NCBI GenBank assembly: GCA_032871835.1 | Contig: CM065301.1 | Coordinates: forward strand, 78,028,069-78,092,068 | Direction of reading: 5' to 3' | Source: Dipteronia dyeriana | Taxonomy: Eukaryota > Streptophyta > Magnoliopsida > Sapindales > Sapindaceae | Length of the DNA stretch: 64,000 nucleotides | Shown: piece by piece, positions 11,633-23,766 of the stretch | How positions within the stretch are numbered: position 1 is the first letter of the stretch | How the letters are laid out: each line of letters starts with the position of its first letter | The notes under the pieces: generated by a model | The model's input: the letters and a program-made list of their open reading frames with translations, nothing else | Databases searched by the model: none | What the model was told of the DNA's origin: nothing | Made by a program: the position numbers and the translations under genes

Positions 11633-13025
11633 TGCAGTTGTTTTTCAGTCCGTTTTCATTTTTATTTTTCGAAAGCAATTTCGAATTCACGTTCATTAAT
11701 CGTTTTTCATTTTATTTTTAAAAAAGAAAAAAACAAAATAAAAAACAAAATCATTGTTAACAGTGAAATATTTAAAAAACACAAAATACTTGTTTTTGTT
11801 TTTGTTTTTTCTTTTTTTGTTTAAAAAAAACACTTTTTTTTGTTTTAAAAAAAACACTTTTTTTTGTTTACTTTTCCTCTTCTTCATGGACGATGTCCTC
11901 GGCACTCTTCTTCTTCTTCTTCTTCTTCTCCTCCTCCTTCCCCGATCTAGTTGTCTCTTCCTTTTTCTTCTTTTTTTATTTTTTGTTATAATATTTTACC
12001 ATTATTTATATATATTTATTAAAATAAATATTTATTTATAATTTAAGAGTTTAGTTTTGATTAATTGATTTTTTGATATGTTTTTTTTTTGAAGTAATTT
12101 GTGAAGTGTTACTTTTGTTTAATTTATAAATTACAATACAAAAATCATATTGGTTAATTATTTAATCAATCAATTTATAATTGTTATAATATTAAAAAAA
12201 TGTAAAAATTGATATTTCAACTTTTGATAGTTTTCGGATAACCTAACAAACACGTTTTTTTCCGTTTTCATTTCCATAATATAGCTTTCAGTATATGCTA
12301 TCAGATGCATTTTCAGATTTCAAAACTGAAACCAAAATTACTGTTTTCATTTTCGTTTTTGTTTTCGAAAAACGCTTACAGGTGATGTTTGGAACCATTT
12401 TTAAAAATGGTTTTTTGTTTTGAAAAATTAAAAACAACTTTAATGTTGTTTGTTTATAAGTTTTACAAAACTGTTTTTAAAAACAAAAAATAACTTTTTG
12501 AAATGTATAACTAAAAAGTTTAAAACAATTTTTTTATATTTTTTATTATTTCCAAAACATCATTTCAAAACAAATTACAACTTTTCCCTTCAAATAATAA
12601 CTTTATCCAATTTAAAAATAACAACTAAACACCTTTATATCGTTTTCCGTTTTAGAAAACCACTTTTAAAAAATAATACCAAACACATTAGGGTCTGTTC
12701 TATAAGCGTTTTTCGGTTAATGTTTTTTGAAAAAAAAAACAGTATTTTTGGTTTCAGTTTTGAATTCTCAAAACGCATCTGGTAGCATATACTGAAAGAT
12801 GTGTTTTGAAACTAAAAACGAAAAAAACGTTTCTGAAAGGTTAACTGAAAAATGAAAACTATCAAAAATTGAAATATCATTTTTTGCATTTTGATTAATG
12901 GTATTCCAATTATAAACAAATTGATTAAATAATTAATCAATATAATTTATGTATTGTAATTTTTAAATTAAACAAAAGTAACACATTACAAATTACTAAA
13001 AAAAATTCAATTAATCAATTTTTCA
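11633..13025. mobile_element. Foldback element, left arm, loop and inner right arm
   Basis: The left arm 11633-12370 is matched in inverted orientation in two pieces. Its inner half (about 12050-12370) pairs with 12705-13025. Its outer half (11640-12045) pairs with 25120-25665. The simplest reading is one foldback element whose right arm was split by the LINE at 13026-24950. Shared landmarks include CTGTTTTTCAGTCCGTTTTC at the outer end and a run of TTC codon-like repeats. Open frames of Phe/Leu or Lys in it are composition artefacts. Confidence 0.7.
12382..12693. mobile_element. Small MITE in the foldback loop
   Basis: Terminal inverted repeats of about 45 bp, imperfect: TGTTTGGAACCATTTTTAA at the left and the reverse complement of AAAAAATAATACCAAACAC at the right. 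Noncoding and AT-rich. It makes up nearly all of the loop between the two inner arms. Confidence 0.55.
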
Positions 13026-13329
13026 ATTTTTCAATTTTTTTGATGAAATTGGACTGACCTAAGGGAAAAAACATCACAAGCGATCATATGCTGAAAAACC
13101 TCTAGGCAGTATCTGAAAATTTATAAATGAAGAAAAAGAATAAAAAAAGTAATAGTAATACATCACAAACCAGAGGACACAACCCTAAAAAAAAAAAACA
13201 AAGGCACACAAGCCACACAAGAAAACAAAACTAGGAAAATATAAACGACTCTCCACTCATACAATCATAACCAACTAATGAAAAACATAATGAAAGAGTG
13301 GAAGACCACCAGGAATCAGATGATAGACC

Positions 13330-14090
13330 TAAAGCGTGCTTAGAGAGAGCATCCGTCACTTGATTACCTTCCCTAAATATGTGTGGAACCTGGAACTCCA
13401 TATGCGAGATCTGATGTAGGCAACGTTGCCAAGCTTAACGAACACGCCAGGTAACCTGATCTGACCTAACCGAAAGAAGCTACACAACAAAAGAAGAATC
13501 ACACTCGAGCTAGATCCTATGCCAACCCAAATTCCAAGCATAATTGATGGCTAAAGAAACTGCAAGGAGATCGGCCTTAAAAGCAAAAACCTGACTAAAG
13601 GGGATAGCGAAACAAGCCTTAACAAATGATCTGTAAGTACGAAAAACATCACCACAACCTCCCACGCCTGGCGAACCCAAGGCAGCACCATCTGTGTTAA
13701 CCTTGATCCATCCTGGAGCTGGAGGTGACCAAACCACACTCTTAATAACCGGAGCCTTACCAGGACGACCATAGAAACCAAACCAGTGAAGAATCAACAG
13801 ATCATCAACACAGTTACACATACCACCGATCCCCAAACTGTTCGCATCATAAACAGAGCGCCACACTAGAGATAACGCAACCCTAAAATCAATATATTTA
13901 CCTTCAAAAATCCACTGGTTACGGGAATACCACACTCCAAACCACCACATGAGTAGAAGCTCTCCACAAAATCCTAATCTGAGCACTGAAAGAAACAGAA
14001 ATGGTCTGGTTGAAAAATGAAGTCCAAGTGTCAGCGAAGACACGTCTCTGAAAAACCTAGAAAACAGCCTCCTAAGGAGCTGCTGCAATA
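13330..14090 (-). pseudogene. LINE ORF2 C-terminus: RNase H-like domain
   Basis: The frame at 14088-13510 has the RVT_3-type RNase H motif WIKVNTDGAALGSPG (first catalytic Asp), a GCGDVFRTYRSFV strand and AFKADLLAVSLAI, where the family usually has Glu and this copy has Asp. It continues in a second frame at 13541-13356 with WLESDSS-type residues. An RNase H domain at the end of ORF2 is a known feature of many plant L1 elements. The 3' noncoding part and T-run lie below 13330. Confidence 0.8.
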
Positions 14091-14099
14091 GGGCACTTT

Positions 14100-14970
14100 A
14101 GAAAAAGATGATCCACAGATTCCAAACTAGCTCCACAAACACTACATCTGGAAGCTAAATGAAAATCAGACCTGCACAAACGATCATCAGTGGGGAGCAG
14201 CGAAAGCTGCCAAGTCAGAACCGAACGAGAGGGGGGGATATAGCGAGACCAGACATCCCTCGAACATGGGACCTACGGATGTCATGAAACATCCTATAGT
14301 AAGCCGCCTTACAAGAAACAATACCGTTTTTAGAGTGAGGCCACACCAAATAATTTGTCACCGGAGAAATCACTATCTTATCAATCCAAAAGCAGAGATC
14401 CGAAAACTGAGCTCGAAAGTGATCATCCAAAATCCATCTACCATCTCAAATGAAATCAGAAACCCTAGCCTGAAGATGTGTGGCCAGGAAATTAGGAATG
14501 TCAAGTAGATCCAAAATGAGCACCCAAGCCAATTATCACGCCAAAAATCCTTCTTGGAGTCTTCCCCGATAAGCCAGATACCATACTTAATGAGCTCAAT
14601 ATAGTTAGTCCAAAAAGAATACCAGATGGAAGAGGTGATGTAACCGCCCTGAGGTTTCTGCAGCTGTCTAATATACTTCTCGCTTAAAAAAAGTAAAAGC
14701 AAAATTGTTAGAAGTTATCAACTTCCAAATGAGCTTCCGAAGTAATGAATCGTTCAATAAGGCCAAATCTTTCAAACCAAGTCCACCTAAAGCATAAGGT
14801 CTACAAAAACGATTTCAGGCAACACGAACCAACTTGTGCTCCTCACAAGAGCCAGTCCATAAGAAATTTCTGATCTTCTTAGTAACCATCTTAGTTAAGA
14901 AATCCGGCCACTTATAAACCATAAAAAAGTGTACAAAGGAGCCAATAATCACCGAGCGAATCAAAGTAGC
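14100..14970 (-). pseudogene. LINE ORF2 thumb and zf-RVT region
   Basis: Broken frames covering the part after the RT palm. Recognisable pieces are the zf-RVT-like segment around 14430-14215 (DNYLVWPHSKNG-type text with a conserved Trp) and GEDSKKDFWRDNWLG at about 14570-14525, the G..FW.D.WLG motif seen upstream of zf-RVT in plant LINEs. The frame changes several times, so no protein can be made. Confidence 0.7.
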
Positions 14971-15252
14971 CTGACCAGCCAAAGAGAGGGACTTACCTTT
15001 TCAATTGACAAATTTAGACAAAATCTTATCTGCAATGGGAATCAAAATAGCTTTCCTGGGCTTACCCCGAAAAAGAGGAACCCTTAGGTAAGAAAATGGA
15101 AGCCAACCAATCTGACCAGCCAAAGAGAGGGACTTACCTTTCCAATTGACAAATTTAGACATAATCTTATCTGCAATGGGAATCAAAATAGCTTTCCTGG
15201 GCTTACCTTGAAAAAGAGGAACCCTTAGGTAAGAAAATGGAAGCCAACCAAT
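14971..15252 (-). repeat. 141-bp in-frame tandem duplication inside the RT
   Basis: Two direct copies, 14971-15111 and 15112-15252. CTGACCAGCC starts at 14971 and 15112, and AGCCAACCAAT at 15101 and 15242, so the period is exactly 141 bp (47 codons). The translated unit contains GWLPFSYLRVPLF and KAILIPIADKI. Copies differ at only a few positions. Confidence 0.92.
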
Positions 15253-15895
15253 TTGAATCCCAACTAAGGACTGAAGAGAACTAATCCGAGCTGGGGAAAT
15301 CGAAGACCCAAAAAAGATGGAGGACTTACTCCAATTAACAAGTTGACCCGAAATGCTACCATAAACTCTGAAAGCAAGCATAACACTCTTCGGATTTTTT
15401 AATGTTCCTCTACAAAAGACCAAAATATCATCGGCATACAACAAATGAGTGGGAGCGAAAAAACCCCTCGGAGAAGAGATAGGCAAAAGCTGATGTGACT
15501 CCACCATCCTTGAGTAACCTACTTAGAAAATCCTCAGCGAGACCAAAAAGAAGAGGATTGAAAGAATCCCCATGTCTAACCCCTCTTGAGCAACTAAAAT
15601 AACCAGTCGGAGATCCATTAATCAAAACAGACAGTCTCGAAGAGCCCAGAATGCTAACAATCCAATCCATGAAGGTTTGAGAAAAAACAAAAGCCCTCAA
15701 AGCTCGACAAAGGAACTTACAGTCAAGAGTATCAAAAGCCTTTTGGATGTCTATTTTCATAGCCACGTTACCCCCATAGCATTTCTTATGAAGCACATTA
15801 ACACAATCAGAAGCGAGGGCAATACAATCCTCAATGTGTTGATCCCTGATGAAACCAATTTTTTACAGAGAGATAATCCTAGCAGCAACCTGAGC
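15253..15895 (-). pseudogene. LINE ORF2 reverse transcriptase palm
   Basis: Non-LTR RT motifs in order on the minus strand: GFIRDQHIEDCI at about 15855-15820, KIDIQKAFDTLDC (palm Asp) near 15760-15720, GVRHGDSFNPLLFGLAED near 15590-15540, and the catalytic LLYADDILVF near 15445-15415. A frameshift falls between the last two, near 15500. The family usually reads GVRQGDPLSP, so this copy is mutated. The N-terminal finger region is missing because the endonuclease fragment joins directly at 15895. RT would prime on nicked target DNA in the nucleus. Confidence 0.85.
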
Positions 15896-16299
15896 TAACT
15901 AAAGGAAGAAAAAGAACCAGCCATCTCTCGAAGAGAACGCCAAAGAACACGGCGAACCGAGGCAGAGGTACTAGCATAAACAAAAGTGTACCAATGCATC
16001 ACACACCAGATAGAAATGGAGACGGTCAAATGCTGCTCATGACACAAAACTATTTGAGTATCTGAAATAGAGTCACAAGCAAATACCCAAATAGACGGAA
16101 TCAATACACCCATATCATTCATACCCACCAAATAAAGACTAAGAGAAGACCAAAACCTGGCAGAAATCAAATCAAAAGCTACCATGGGCTCCGAAATACA
16201 AACCAAGAAAGGCCGATGGGAACAACATAAATCTTTGAGCACGCGTTTCGAATAGTTGTTCATAATACCACGGCTGTTCCAATAAAGGATACTAATCAT
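15895..16299 (-). pseudogene. LINE ORF2 endonuclease, N-terminal part
   Basis: Starts MISILYWNSRGI, which matches the start of exonuclease-endonuclease-phosphatase domains of plant L1 ORF2 (W-N-x-R-G). It continues with CISEPMVAF, where the family has the catalytic Glu in an L.ET/EP context, and ends with VLWRSLREM. After about 134 residues it stops, and the next sequence is RT, so the C-terminal half of the endonuclease, with the second Asp and His residues, is deleted. Confidence 0.75.
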
Positions 16300-16369
16300 G
16301 GGAACTGTTAGAAGTCGTTCGAAACTCGTACTTATATGACTCCAACCTATATTTCACCATCATGGTTCT

Positions 16370-17395
16370 CTAAGCCAGACCATCAGAATCCAAATCCTCA
16401 GCTTCCACCTGTTTAGCCCAAGAAGAATCAATAATACAATGAAGCTCAACCTGAGAATCTGACAAAAGCTTATCATTCTGAATTGTCGAACCAGAAGAAG
16501 CAACTGAAACTCCAACACTTAAAGACTGACTAGGGACACCTAAAGAGATAGTGTCCACTATCGGAGGGCCCAAAGAAACAACAAAAGAGGAAGAGAGAGG
16601 AGCCTTACGAGGCAAAAGGCTACAAACCTGCTGAATATTTTGAGCGCCTGATAAAGAAATTGGGATTGAACCCACAACAGTAGATAAAGGCTCTGAATAA
16701 AGATTGCTCGAAGAAATAGTCAAACTAGAATCTGAGGACTGAACAAAAGAAGGACCTGAAGAAACCGACTGATGAACCACCACAGAATCCATAGGCCAAA
16801 ATCTTGATAAATAGCAGCAAAAGCATTAGAGATCGGGACCTCCTAAACCATCTTATCTATTGGACGATAAACCATCTTAGAGGATCGAGAGCGAACTGGT
16901 TGAAAAGTTGTATCCTCAACAGAAACCTCGGCCATTGACTGAGATGACTTTCCAACACTAGCAGTAGGAACCTTAGATTTGTTCCAACGATAAGAACCGG
17001 GTAAATGGCCAATGGAGGAACAGATGGAGCAAAATGATGGTAAGTTTTCATACTCCACCGAAATAAAAGAGTTATGAATCTCATCCCTCTCTAAAAGAGC
17101 TGAGGAAGGAAGCAAAGTGGACATGTCAACATCCACTAAAACCCTAGCATAGTGCTCAAAATCACCATCAATATTAGCCTTATCAAATCTCAACGGGACC
17201 CCAATACCTCTGGCCAAATCAAAAATGATCTTCGGGTGCAAATATTCCCAAGACAAATCATAGAACCTAACCCAAACCTATACGTTAGTTGACTTCTGTA
17301 AAAAGGGATTAAAATCCAAAACCCAAGGTTGAAGACGAAGAACTCCTGGCTTCAGATTAATCGAACCCAAACCCCAAACCTTGTTTTGTCCCCAA
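16370..17395 (-). pseudogene. LINE ORF1, central and C-terminal part
   Basis: Continuation of ORF1 after the inserted PIF element. The frame at 17256-16843 carries DUF4283-type text (SWEYLHPKIIFDLARGIG, RFDKANIDGDFEHYARVLVDV) followed by a CCHC-type knuckle, ENLPSFCSICSSIGHLPGS. The last Cys of the knuckle is replaced (Ser-Tyr). A Ser/Val-rich tail follows at 16792-16370. ORF1 binds LINE RNA. Lesions at 17276-17281 and about 16840 break it. Confidence 0.8.
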
Positions 17396-18059
17396 GGGTG
17401 CGTTTGGTGCAGACATGGGATAGGATAAGGTGGGACAGGACGGAACAGGACAGGACAGGACAAGACATGATAAGACAGGACAGACTGTTCTATATTGTGT
17501 TTGGTAGGTCTGGGACAGAACTGTTCACTGTACTGTTGTATGTTTGGTATAACTGGGATAGGATGGGACAAGAGGTTCAAATGACCAGGATGTTCTTCTT
17601 GTCCTATCAAATGTTTGTTAGCACATAATAATGATAAATATTTTTATAAATCATATTTGGGACAAGACAAGTCAATTTTTTTTTTAAATAAAATATTGTT
17701 TGTATATCATATTTCATAAAAATAATAATATTGTAATTAAAAAATAGTTTAATTAATAACTTTTTGAAAGACATGTGATTTTTTTAAAATAATAATATTA
17801 TTATTATGGTCATTCCCTCATTTTTTAATAATAATATCAATTAATAATATTATTTCCTCAAATTTTTTAATTAAAATTATTATTCAATTTTATATGCTCG
17901 TAATTGTGAATAATAGAAAAGGAAAATATATTTTATAAGTTTTACTTATTCAACCACACATATTTTCTTTTCACATAATAGTAAATTACGGATAATACTT
18001 AATAACATGATCCAACAAAAAAGTTAATGTTTGTTCACGAACCTAATAACAAAATTCAA

Positions 18060-18240
18060 TAACACAAACATTTTCACAATTCCAACAAAATATAAGTTTC
18101 AAACATGTTTCAAACATGTTTTAAACATGTTTCAAATATGTTCACAATTCCAACAAATTATAAGTTTCAAACATGTTTCAAATATGTTCACAATTCCAAC
18201 AAAACATAAGTTTCAAACATGTTTACAATATCAAACATGT
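18060..18240. repeat. Short tandem repeats around CAAACATGTTT
   Basis: TTCACAATTCCAACAAA followed by TATAAGTTTCAAACATGTTT recurs about three times (from 18073, 18139 and 18187). CAAACATGTTTG-like palindromes are embedded. It lies just past the end of the Myb-like gene. Confidence 0.75.
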
Positions 18241-19185
18241 TCACTCCTCTAGAATTGCCTTCACGAAATCCGGCTTGTAAGAGTCATTCAAGCCATTCCA
18301 AATGCGCAACTGGTTTGGCTTATTTCCAAAATACATAGCAACCCGTATCACTTGCATACGATCAAGACCCATACCCTCTAGCTCAACACCTAAACGGGTC
18401 ATTGCATCCCCTCCCGTAATTGCCTCAGTCAACTTAGCAATATCCGCAGATGCTCTTTCCATGCTTTTTTCAAAGACCTTGGTGATTTCTTCTGTTGTTG
18501 AACTGACATTCTTTTTTCTCTTCCGCTTTGATGTTTCTCCTGTATTTTGGTCAGAGGAAGCAGATGCCACATTTGAGGGAGTTGTGGAAGGCTAAGTGAA
18601 ACCAGCTGTACCCGACTCTTCAGTTTCCAATCCCATGTTATCCAAAGCATCTGCTGCGGATTCAGCCATATTCCCTGTTGCTCGATTTTTCCCAAACACT
18701 GTTACCAGTCGTTCATAGTGTGGGAATGGCCTATTAGCCTTATAATTCTTATTGGGATGTTTCTATCAAAACAAACAAATATATATTAGGACATTGAAAC
18801 TATTACATATATGTTATAACAATAAAACTATTAATCGATTACATATATAAAGAGAATTAATATAACCACTAACCTTCAAATATTCCTCTAAGATTTCAGG
18901 ACTAACTGTAACACATTTGTTAGTGTCATTCCAACCAAACCCACTCGTGTTGAGCATATCATAGGCTGCTGAATATTTATCTTTCAGTCGTTTCATTTTG
19001 TTTTGCACATGTTTTCCTATGATGGTAATATTTTCAATTTTTTCACGCATCTTTGAAGCGACAAGCTCATATGTACCAGGCCTAAAGCAACCAGTATCAC
19101 ATCTACCACCATCAGCAACAATCCCTTCAATGATGGTTATCATTACATCTTCTTCTTCATGTGTCCAATTACGTCTACCAGTCAT
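18241..19185 (-). pseudogene. PIF accessory protein, Myb/SANT-like DNA-binding
   Basis: Exon 1 (19185-18874) starts MTGRRNWTHEEEDVMITI, a Myb/trihelix-like domain with conserved Trp, followed by IGKHVQNKMKRLKDKYSAAYD and SGFGWNDTNKCV. A GT donor at 18873-18872 and an AG acceptor at 18764-18763 join LK to KHPNKNYK in frame. Exon 2 (18762-18241) continues RPFPHYERLVTVFGKNRATG, then a basic Lys/Arg patch (SKRKRKKN) and a C-terminal helical region. A TAG at 18592-18594 interrupts exon 2. In this family the Myb-like protein helps the transposase bind the element ends in the nucleus. It is separated from the transposase gene by about 300 bp, same strand. Confidence 0.88.
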
Positions 19186-19344
19186 ATTGAATTTTCCTGT
19201 GATTTAATAAAGTTTATACCATAAACAAAAACAAATGCATAGATCAACAAAAAGAATAACAACAACAACAACAACAACAACAACACAAATTCAATAGACA
19301 ATAGAAATGTTCAAAAATAACAAAAAAAAGATATAAGTCTTTCA

Positions 19345-19492
19345 AGTTTAACAATACTGGAAAAAAAACATAAATATCTCAAATACAACAATATTGAAAA
19401 AAATAACATAAATCTCTCAAGTACAACAATATTGAAAAAAATAACATAAATCTCTCAAGTACAACAATAATGAAAAAAAAAACATAAATCTC
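19345..19492. repeat. 38-bp tandem repeats
   Basis: TACAACAATATTG plus AACATAAATCTCTCAAG units start at 19384, 19422 and 19460 with a period of 38 bp, and a more diverged unit precedes them. The last unit ends at the transposase stop codon. Confidence 0.85.
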
Positions 19493-20879
19493 TCAAGTTC
19501 TCCTAGACATCCAAGTGTCAAACATCTCTCCGGCTAGATCATCTCTCTATTGACTCCATTCATCGCTTGCTTCAACGACATCAATAGATTCTAACTCATC
19601 TGGTATATCTTCCCCAATAGGCAGCTCATCAAGTGTGATTGGTGTGTATTCTTCAGGATCAACATCCATATACATCCTAATAAAATTATACAGCAAAGCA
19701 CAAGCTATGATCATTCACCCTTGAAATCTAATTGGGTAGAACGAAGGACTGCGTAATATAGCCCAACGTTTCTTCAAGAGACCAAAACACCTCTCAATAA
19801 TGTTCCTAGCTTGTGAGTACTTCATATTAAAATATTCCTCGTGATTACTAGGTGCACGATCAAAGTCTTCCCATTCCTGTAAATGATACCTAGTACCTCT
19901 GTATGGTGCAAGAAAACCTTGACCGTTGGTATACCCTGTATCGGCTAAATAATAATTACCTATAATAACTACACATATTAGTTGTCACTGGAGAAAATAA
20001 GTTGAGTAAATTGTTGTAATTTAAAATAGTATCTATAATTATTATTATCTTACCAAATGGGATCTTCAATCCATTATGTCCAGTAATTGCATCCCGAAGA
20101 ACTCTAAAATCGGTAGATGATCCCTCCCAACCAGATAAGACATATACGAACTTCAATTCACGAGTGCATGCACCTAATACATTGGTTGCAATATGTCATT
20201 TTCTTGTTCGATACCTTGGTTTATCGGATCTAGGTACAGTCACTTCTATGTATGTTCCATCTAATGCTCCTAGGCAACCCTAAAAGTAAAACAGAACTTA
20301 TGTTTTTGTTGGATAATATAAATTATTATGTCATGTATATAATGATAATGTTACAATGGTTACCTTGAACCATCTCCACCTTGAGTCCGTACAATCATCT
20401 GGGACTTGAGTTGGTTTGACAAATAGCACGTTTTCCAAACACAACAAAGCACGCAAAACTCGGTGGACATACCGACTAATTGTTTCACCGGACCTATAAA
20501 ATCTAACTTGAACACTTCTATTTTTGGTGTGGTGTGCTAATATGTTTACAAAAGTTGCAACTTGCTCCTCTATGGTGACATTACCATCATCTAACAACCC
20601 ACCACGAGTTTTTAGCAACTCACGCAACATTGCAAAGGTATTTCTATCCATTCGCAACTCCCATATGCAGTTAGTATCATTTACACGTGTAATACGTTGT
20701 ATTTCTGTTGACCTAATTTGAAGCCTACAAAATGTCCTTTAACCTAAATCTCTCCTTTCAGATTGCATTCTCTCATATTCAAACAAATAAGCATGTAATG
20801 CAGCAAAACACATCATCATATGTACGTAAAGCCTCCACGCTTTAATGAGTAAAATCAATTGATTCTCATGTTCATCCAT
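19493..20879 (-). pseudogene. PIF/Harbinger DDE transposase (HARBI1/DDE_4 type)
   Basis: Start chosen at 20879 (MDEHENQLI). Exon 1 includes MRMDRNTFAMLRELL and RFYRSGETISRYVHRVL and ends at 20364. Exon 2 starts at 20279 with GCLGALDGTYIEV, which holds the first catalytic Asp. A further intron starts just after IPFG (about 20055) and ends near 19960, and exon 3 begins NYYLADTGYTNGQGFL (second Asp). The Glu is in ARNIIERCFGLLKKRW. All splice borders seen are GT-AG and keep the family frame. In-frame stops occur at about 20734 (after RRDLG), 20196-20198, 19715-19717 and near the C-terminus. The catalytic triad is still present. The protein would cut and paste the element. Confidence 0.9.
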
Positions 20880-20949
20880 ACCTTCATATTTCACAAATAA
20901 AAAAAACAAGCATATATTCAGTCAAATTAATCCATATATCATGCGAAAG

Positions 20950-21084
20950 CAAATTCAACAATATATTAGGTGTCATAATTTTAAACAAATAAAATGGTAG
21001 CTAATTACATAATAAAGTACATAATATCTAAGCACAATACAACTTCTCACACTTAGTCTAAAAGAGTGATTAACTAAAAGAAGA

Positions 21085-21144
<60 letters not shown>

Positions 21145-21680
21145 GCATTCTCTCATATTCAAACAAATAAAACTAATTCAACAATACAAGGAGTGTCATA
21201 ATTTTAAACAAATAAAATAGTCGCTAATTACATAATAAAGTACCTAATATCTAAGCACAATACAACTTCCCACAGTTAGTCTAAAAGATTGATTAACTAA
21301 AAGAAGAATATATATATATACGCATTCTCTCATATTCAAACAAAAAAAGCTAATTTAACAATACAAGGAGTGTCATAATTTTAAACAAATAAAATAGTAG
21401 CTAATTACATAATAAAGTATCTAATATCTAAGCACAATACAACTTCCCACACTTAGTCTAAAAGAGTGATTAACTAAAAGAAGAATATATATATACGCAT
21501 TCTCTCATATTCAAACAAATAAAGCTAATTCAACAATACAAGGAGTGTCATAATTTTAAACAAATAAAATAGTCGCTAATTACATAATAAAGTACATAAT
21601 ATCTAAACACAATACAACTTCCCACACTTAGTCTAAAAGAGTGATTAACTAAACGAAGAATATATATATATATATGGATT
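20950..21680. repeat. Four tandem copies of a unit of about 178 bp with TA microsatellites
   Basis: Units share GGAGTGTCATAATTTTAAACA, CTAATTACATAATAAAGTA, CTAAGCACAATACAACTT and CATTCTCTCATATTCAAAC. Starts lie near 20955, 21146, 21326 and 21500. Each unit ends in a TA run whose length varies greatly: about 55 bp at 21086-21142 and 8-20 bp in the others. Confidence 0.92.
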
Positions 21681-23753
21681 GTAATACATCGATCATAATT
21701 GTATACAAGACCATAATTGTGGCTCAGGCTGAGTAATACAATTTACACCCGTAATACAAAGCTTAAAAAGAAAATAGAAAAAAAGATAATAAAGAGTAAT
21801 GGTTGATTGTTTATAGAATACGTGAAACAAACATCATCTAAAATAGTATAAATTATCCATCACATTCAAAGGCCTTGATCCAAAAAGGAAGAAAGCCATT
21901 ATTGACAATAAGATTATAACAACATTAGTTTTGACAATTTTGATGCTCTCCACTGCATCACATCTAAAGATGGCAACAGGGTGGATGGGGATGCCCTATA
22001 CCTGATACCTGTTTGGGCTACTCGACCCGCCTCGACCAGTTTCAATTAAAAAGGATTGCTCAACCCACTAAATAGTTAATATAAATTTTTTAACATATAA
22101 TTGAATTTTGGGTTTGGACTTGAATTATAACATCCACTGGAAGTTAAACAAACACTTAAATTCAAAATATACTCTAACAAAAAAAATACACTTAAAATTC
22201 AAACACTTAAAATTTGAACATAAACTATGACTAAAGGTTAAAAATTAAATCCATATAATATAGATAAACTTAAATTCAATAGATCACAACATCTACGTTG
22301 AATGAACCTTAAATTCAAACACCTACAAGTTATAAATTTGTTTATTAGAGAAGCTCTATTAGCAGCCATTTGATAACATTTAGACCCATAAAAAGTTTCA
22401 GATTTTTGTTTGAAATTACAAGGCATTCTCGATCAAATTATCTTCTAGCAATTTTTATACATTCAACCGATGTTGAAGAAACAAGAACGTGCTCTCAAAG
22501 TCAACATGGTAAATACAACTTTCACATATCTATAATTAAAATTCACATTGACAAACTAGCTAGGATAGCAAAAGGCTAACAAAACATTCCTTCTACAGCT
22601 TCGAACGAATGGAATAATATAACAGTAGGCAATAGAATTATATTGCAAACCACTTTGACCCACTTCAACATGAAGCCCAACAGAGATGAACAAAAAAAGA
22701 AAAATATGATCAATCTCACTTTCATGAAAATTCAAACATAGAGAACTTAAAATAGAATCTACAATTCAAACAATCTCATAGTAAAAGGAAATATAAATAA
22801 ATTTCAAACTTCAATAAGGTACAGCATATTCAATCTCTCCTCTGCATGGTATAATTGAATGGAAGTCCTTAACCATTAAGAACCAAGGAAACAATAAATC
22901 ATTCACATCTATTAAGTTACAACTTGAAGCAACTAAAGCAAGAAAAAGCTTCACCCAGTACAACTCAATACATTCAACTGAGTTGACTCACTAGAGAAAA
23001 CCATATGGATTACGATCACCAGAGAAATTAACAAAAGCAGAAAAAAAACTCAATATAATAAACAGAAATGAAAATCATATAGTATCGTACCTAAACTTTG
23101 CTCTTTCACAGCTCTTCGAAAATTGAAATACCTGCAATGAAAAAGGGAAGAGAGAAAGAGATATGCGATTTGAAATGAGAATCCAGTCAGTACTCAGCCA
23201 AGCATTAATTTTGACTCAATAAGAAATCCTAATTATTGATAACTGGATTATTAATAACAATTAGAAAGGTTAGTACGTTACCTCTCTCAATTAAAAGAAA
23301 TTCCTCTCGATACAATAAACCCTAACTTGGCTTCAGCAGACACTGACGACGGCAAGCTCGTGTGACACCGACGAAGATGGATCTGCAGCAGTTGGGTTTG
23401 ATGGCTTCAGCAGACACTGACGACTGTGAGCTCGCGGGACACCTACAAAAATGGATCTGCAGCCGGTGGGTTTGACAGAGAGACGAGCGGGAGAGAGAGG
23501 CGAGCGGGCTGATCAGGGTTTGAGAGAGACAAAGGGTAATTTTTTTATATATAGTTGATAGTTTTGTAAATTTAAAAACATTTGAGGGTAAAATTGTCTT
23601 TTCCAGACTTGTCCCATGCATGGGACAAGTCTGGCCTAGGGTGTGAGGTGGGACAAGTTTTCATGGTTTTTGTCCCACCCGGTCCCGTCCCGTCCCATGT
23701 TAATGGCGCACCAAACGTGGGACAACAAAAAGTTGTCCCGTCCCGTCCCGCGT
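21681..23753. other. Noncoding left flank of the PIF transposase genes
   Basis: Upstream region of the transposase within the PIF element. No coding frame is supported. Two near-identical 40-bp strings beginning GGCTTCAGCAGACACTGACGAC (23331 and 23404, on the plus strand) suggest a local 73-bp tandem duplication. GGTCCCGTCCCGTCCC-type sequence leads into the right terminus. Confidence 0.55.
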
Positions 23754-23766
23754 ACCAAACGCACCC

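Larger units (their letters stand above)
17396..23766. mobile_element. PIF/Harbinger DNA transposon, 6371 bp, with both genes
   Basis: Ends are GGGTGCGTTTGGT at 17396-17408 and its exact reverse complement ACCAAACGCACCC at 23754-23766. A 3-bp duplication CAA flanks it (17393-17395 and 23767-23769). Inside, on the minus strand, are a Myb/SANT-like gene (19185-18241) and a DDE transposase gene (20879-19493), the usual PIF pair. Near both ends lies GGGACAGGACAGG-type sequence in inverted orientation, extending the terminal similarity. Only a few stop codons damage the two genes. The rest, 21681-23753, is noncoding. Confidence 0.93.

Noticed and set aside
11696..12041. Lys-rich and Phe/Leu-rich open frames
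   Set aside because: Low-complexity A/T and TTC repeats of the foldback arm. The same artefact occurs at 25229-25698.
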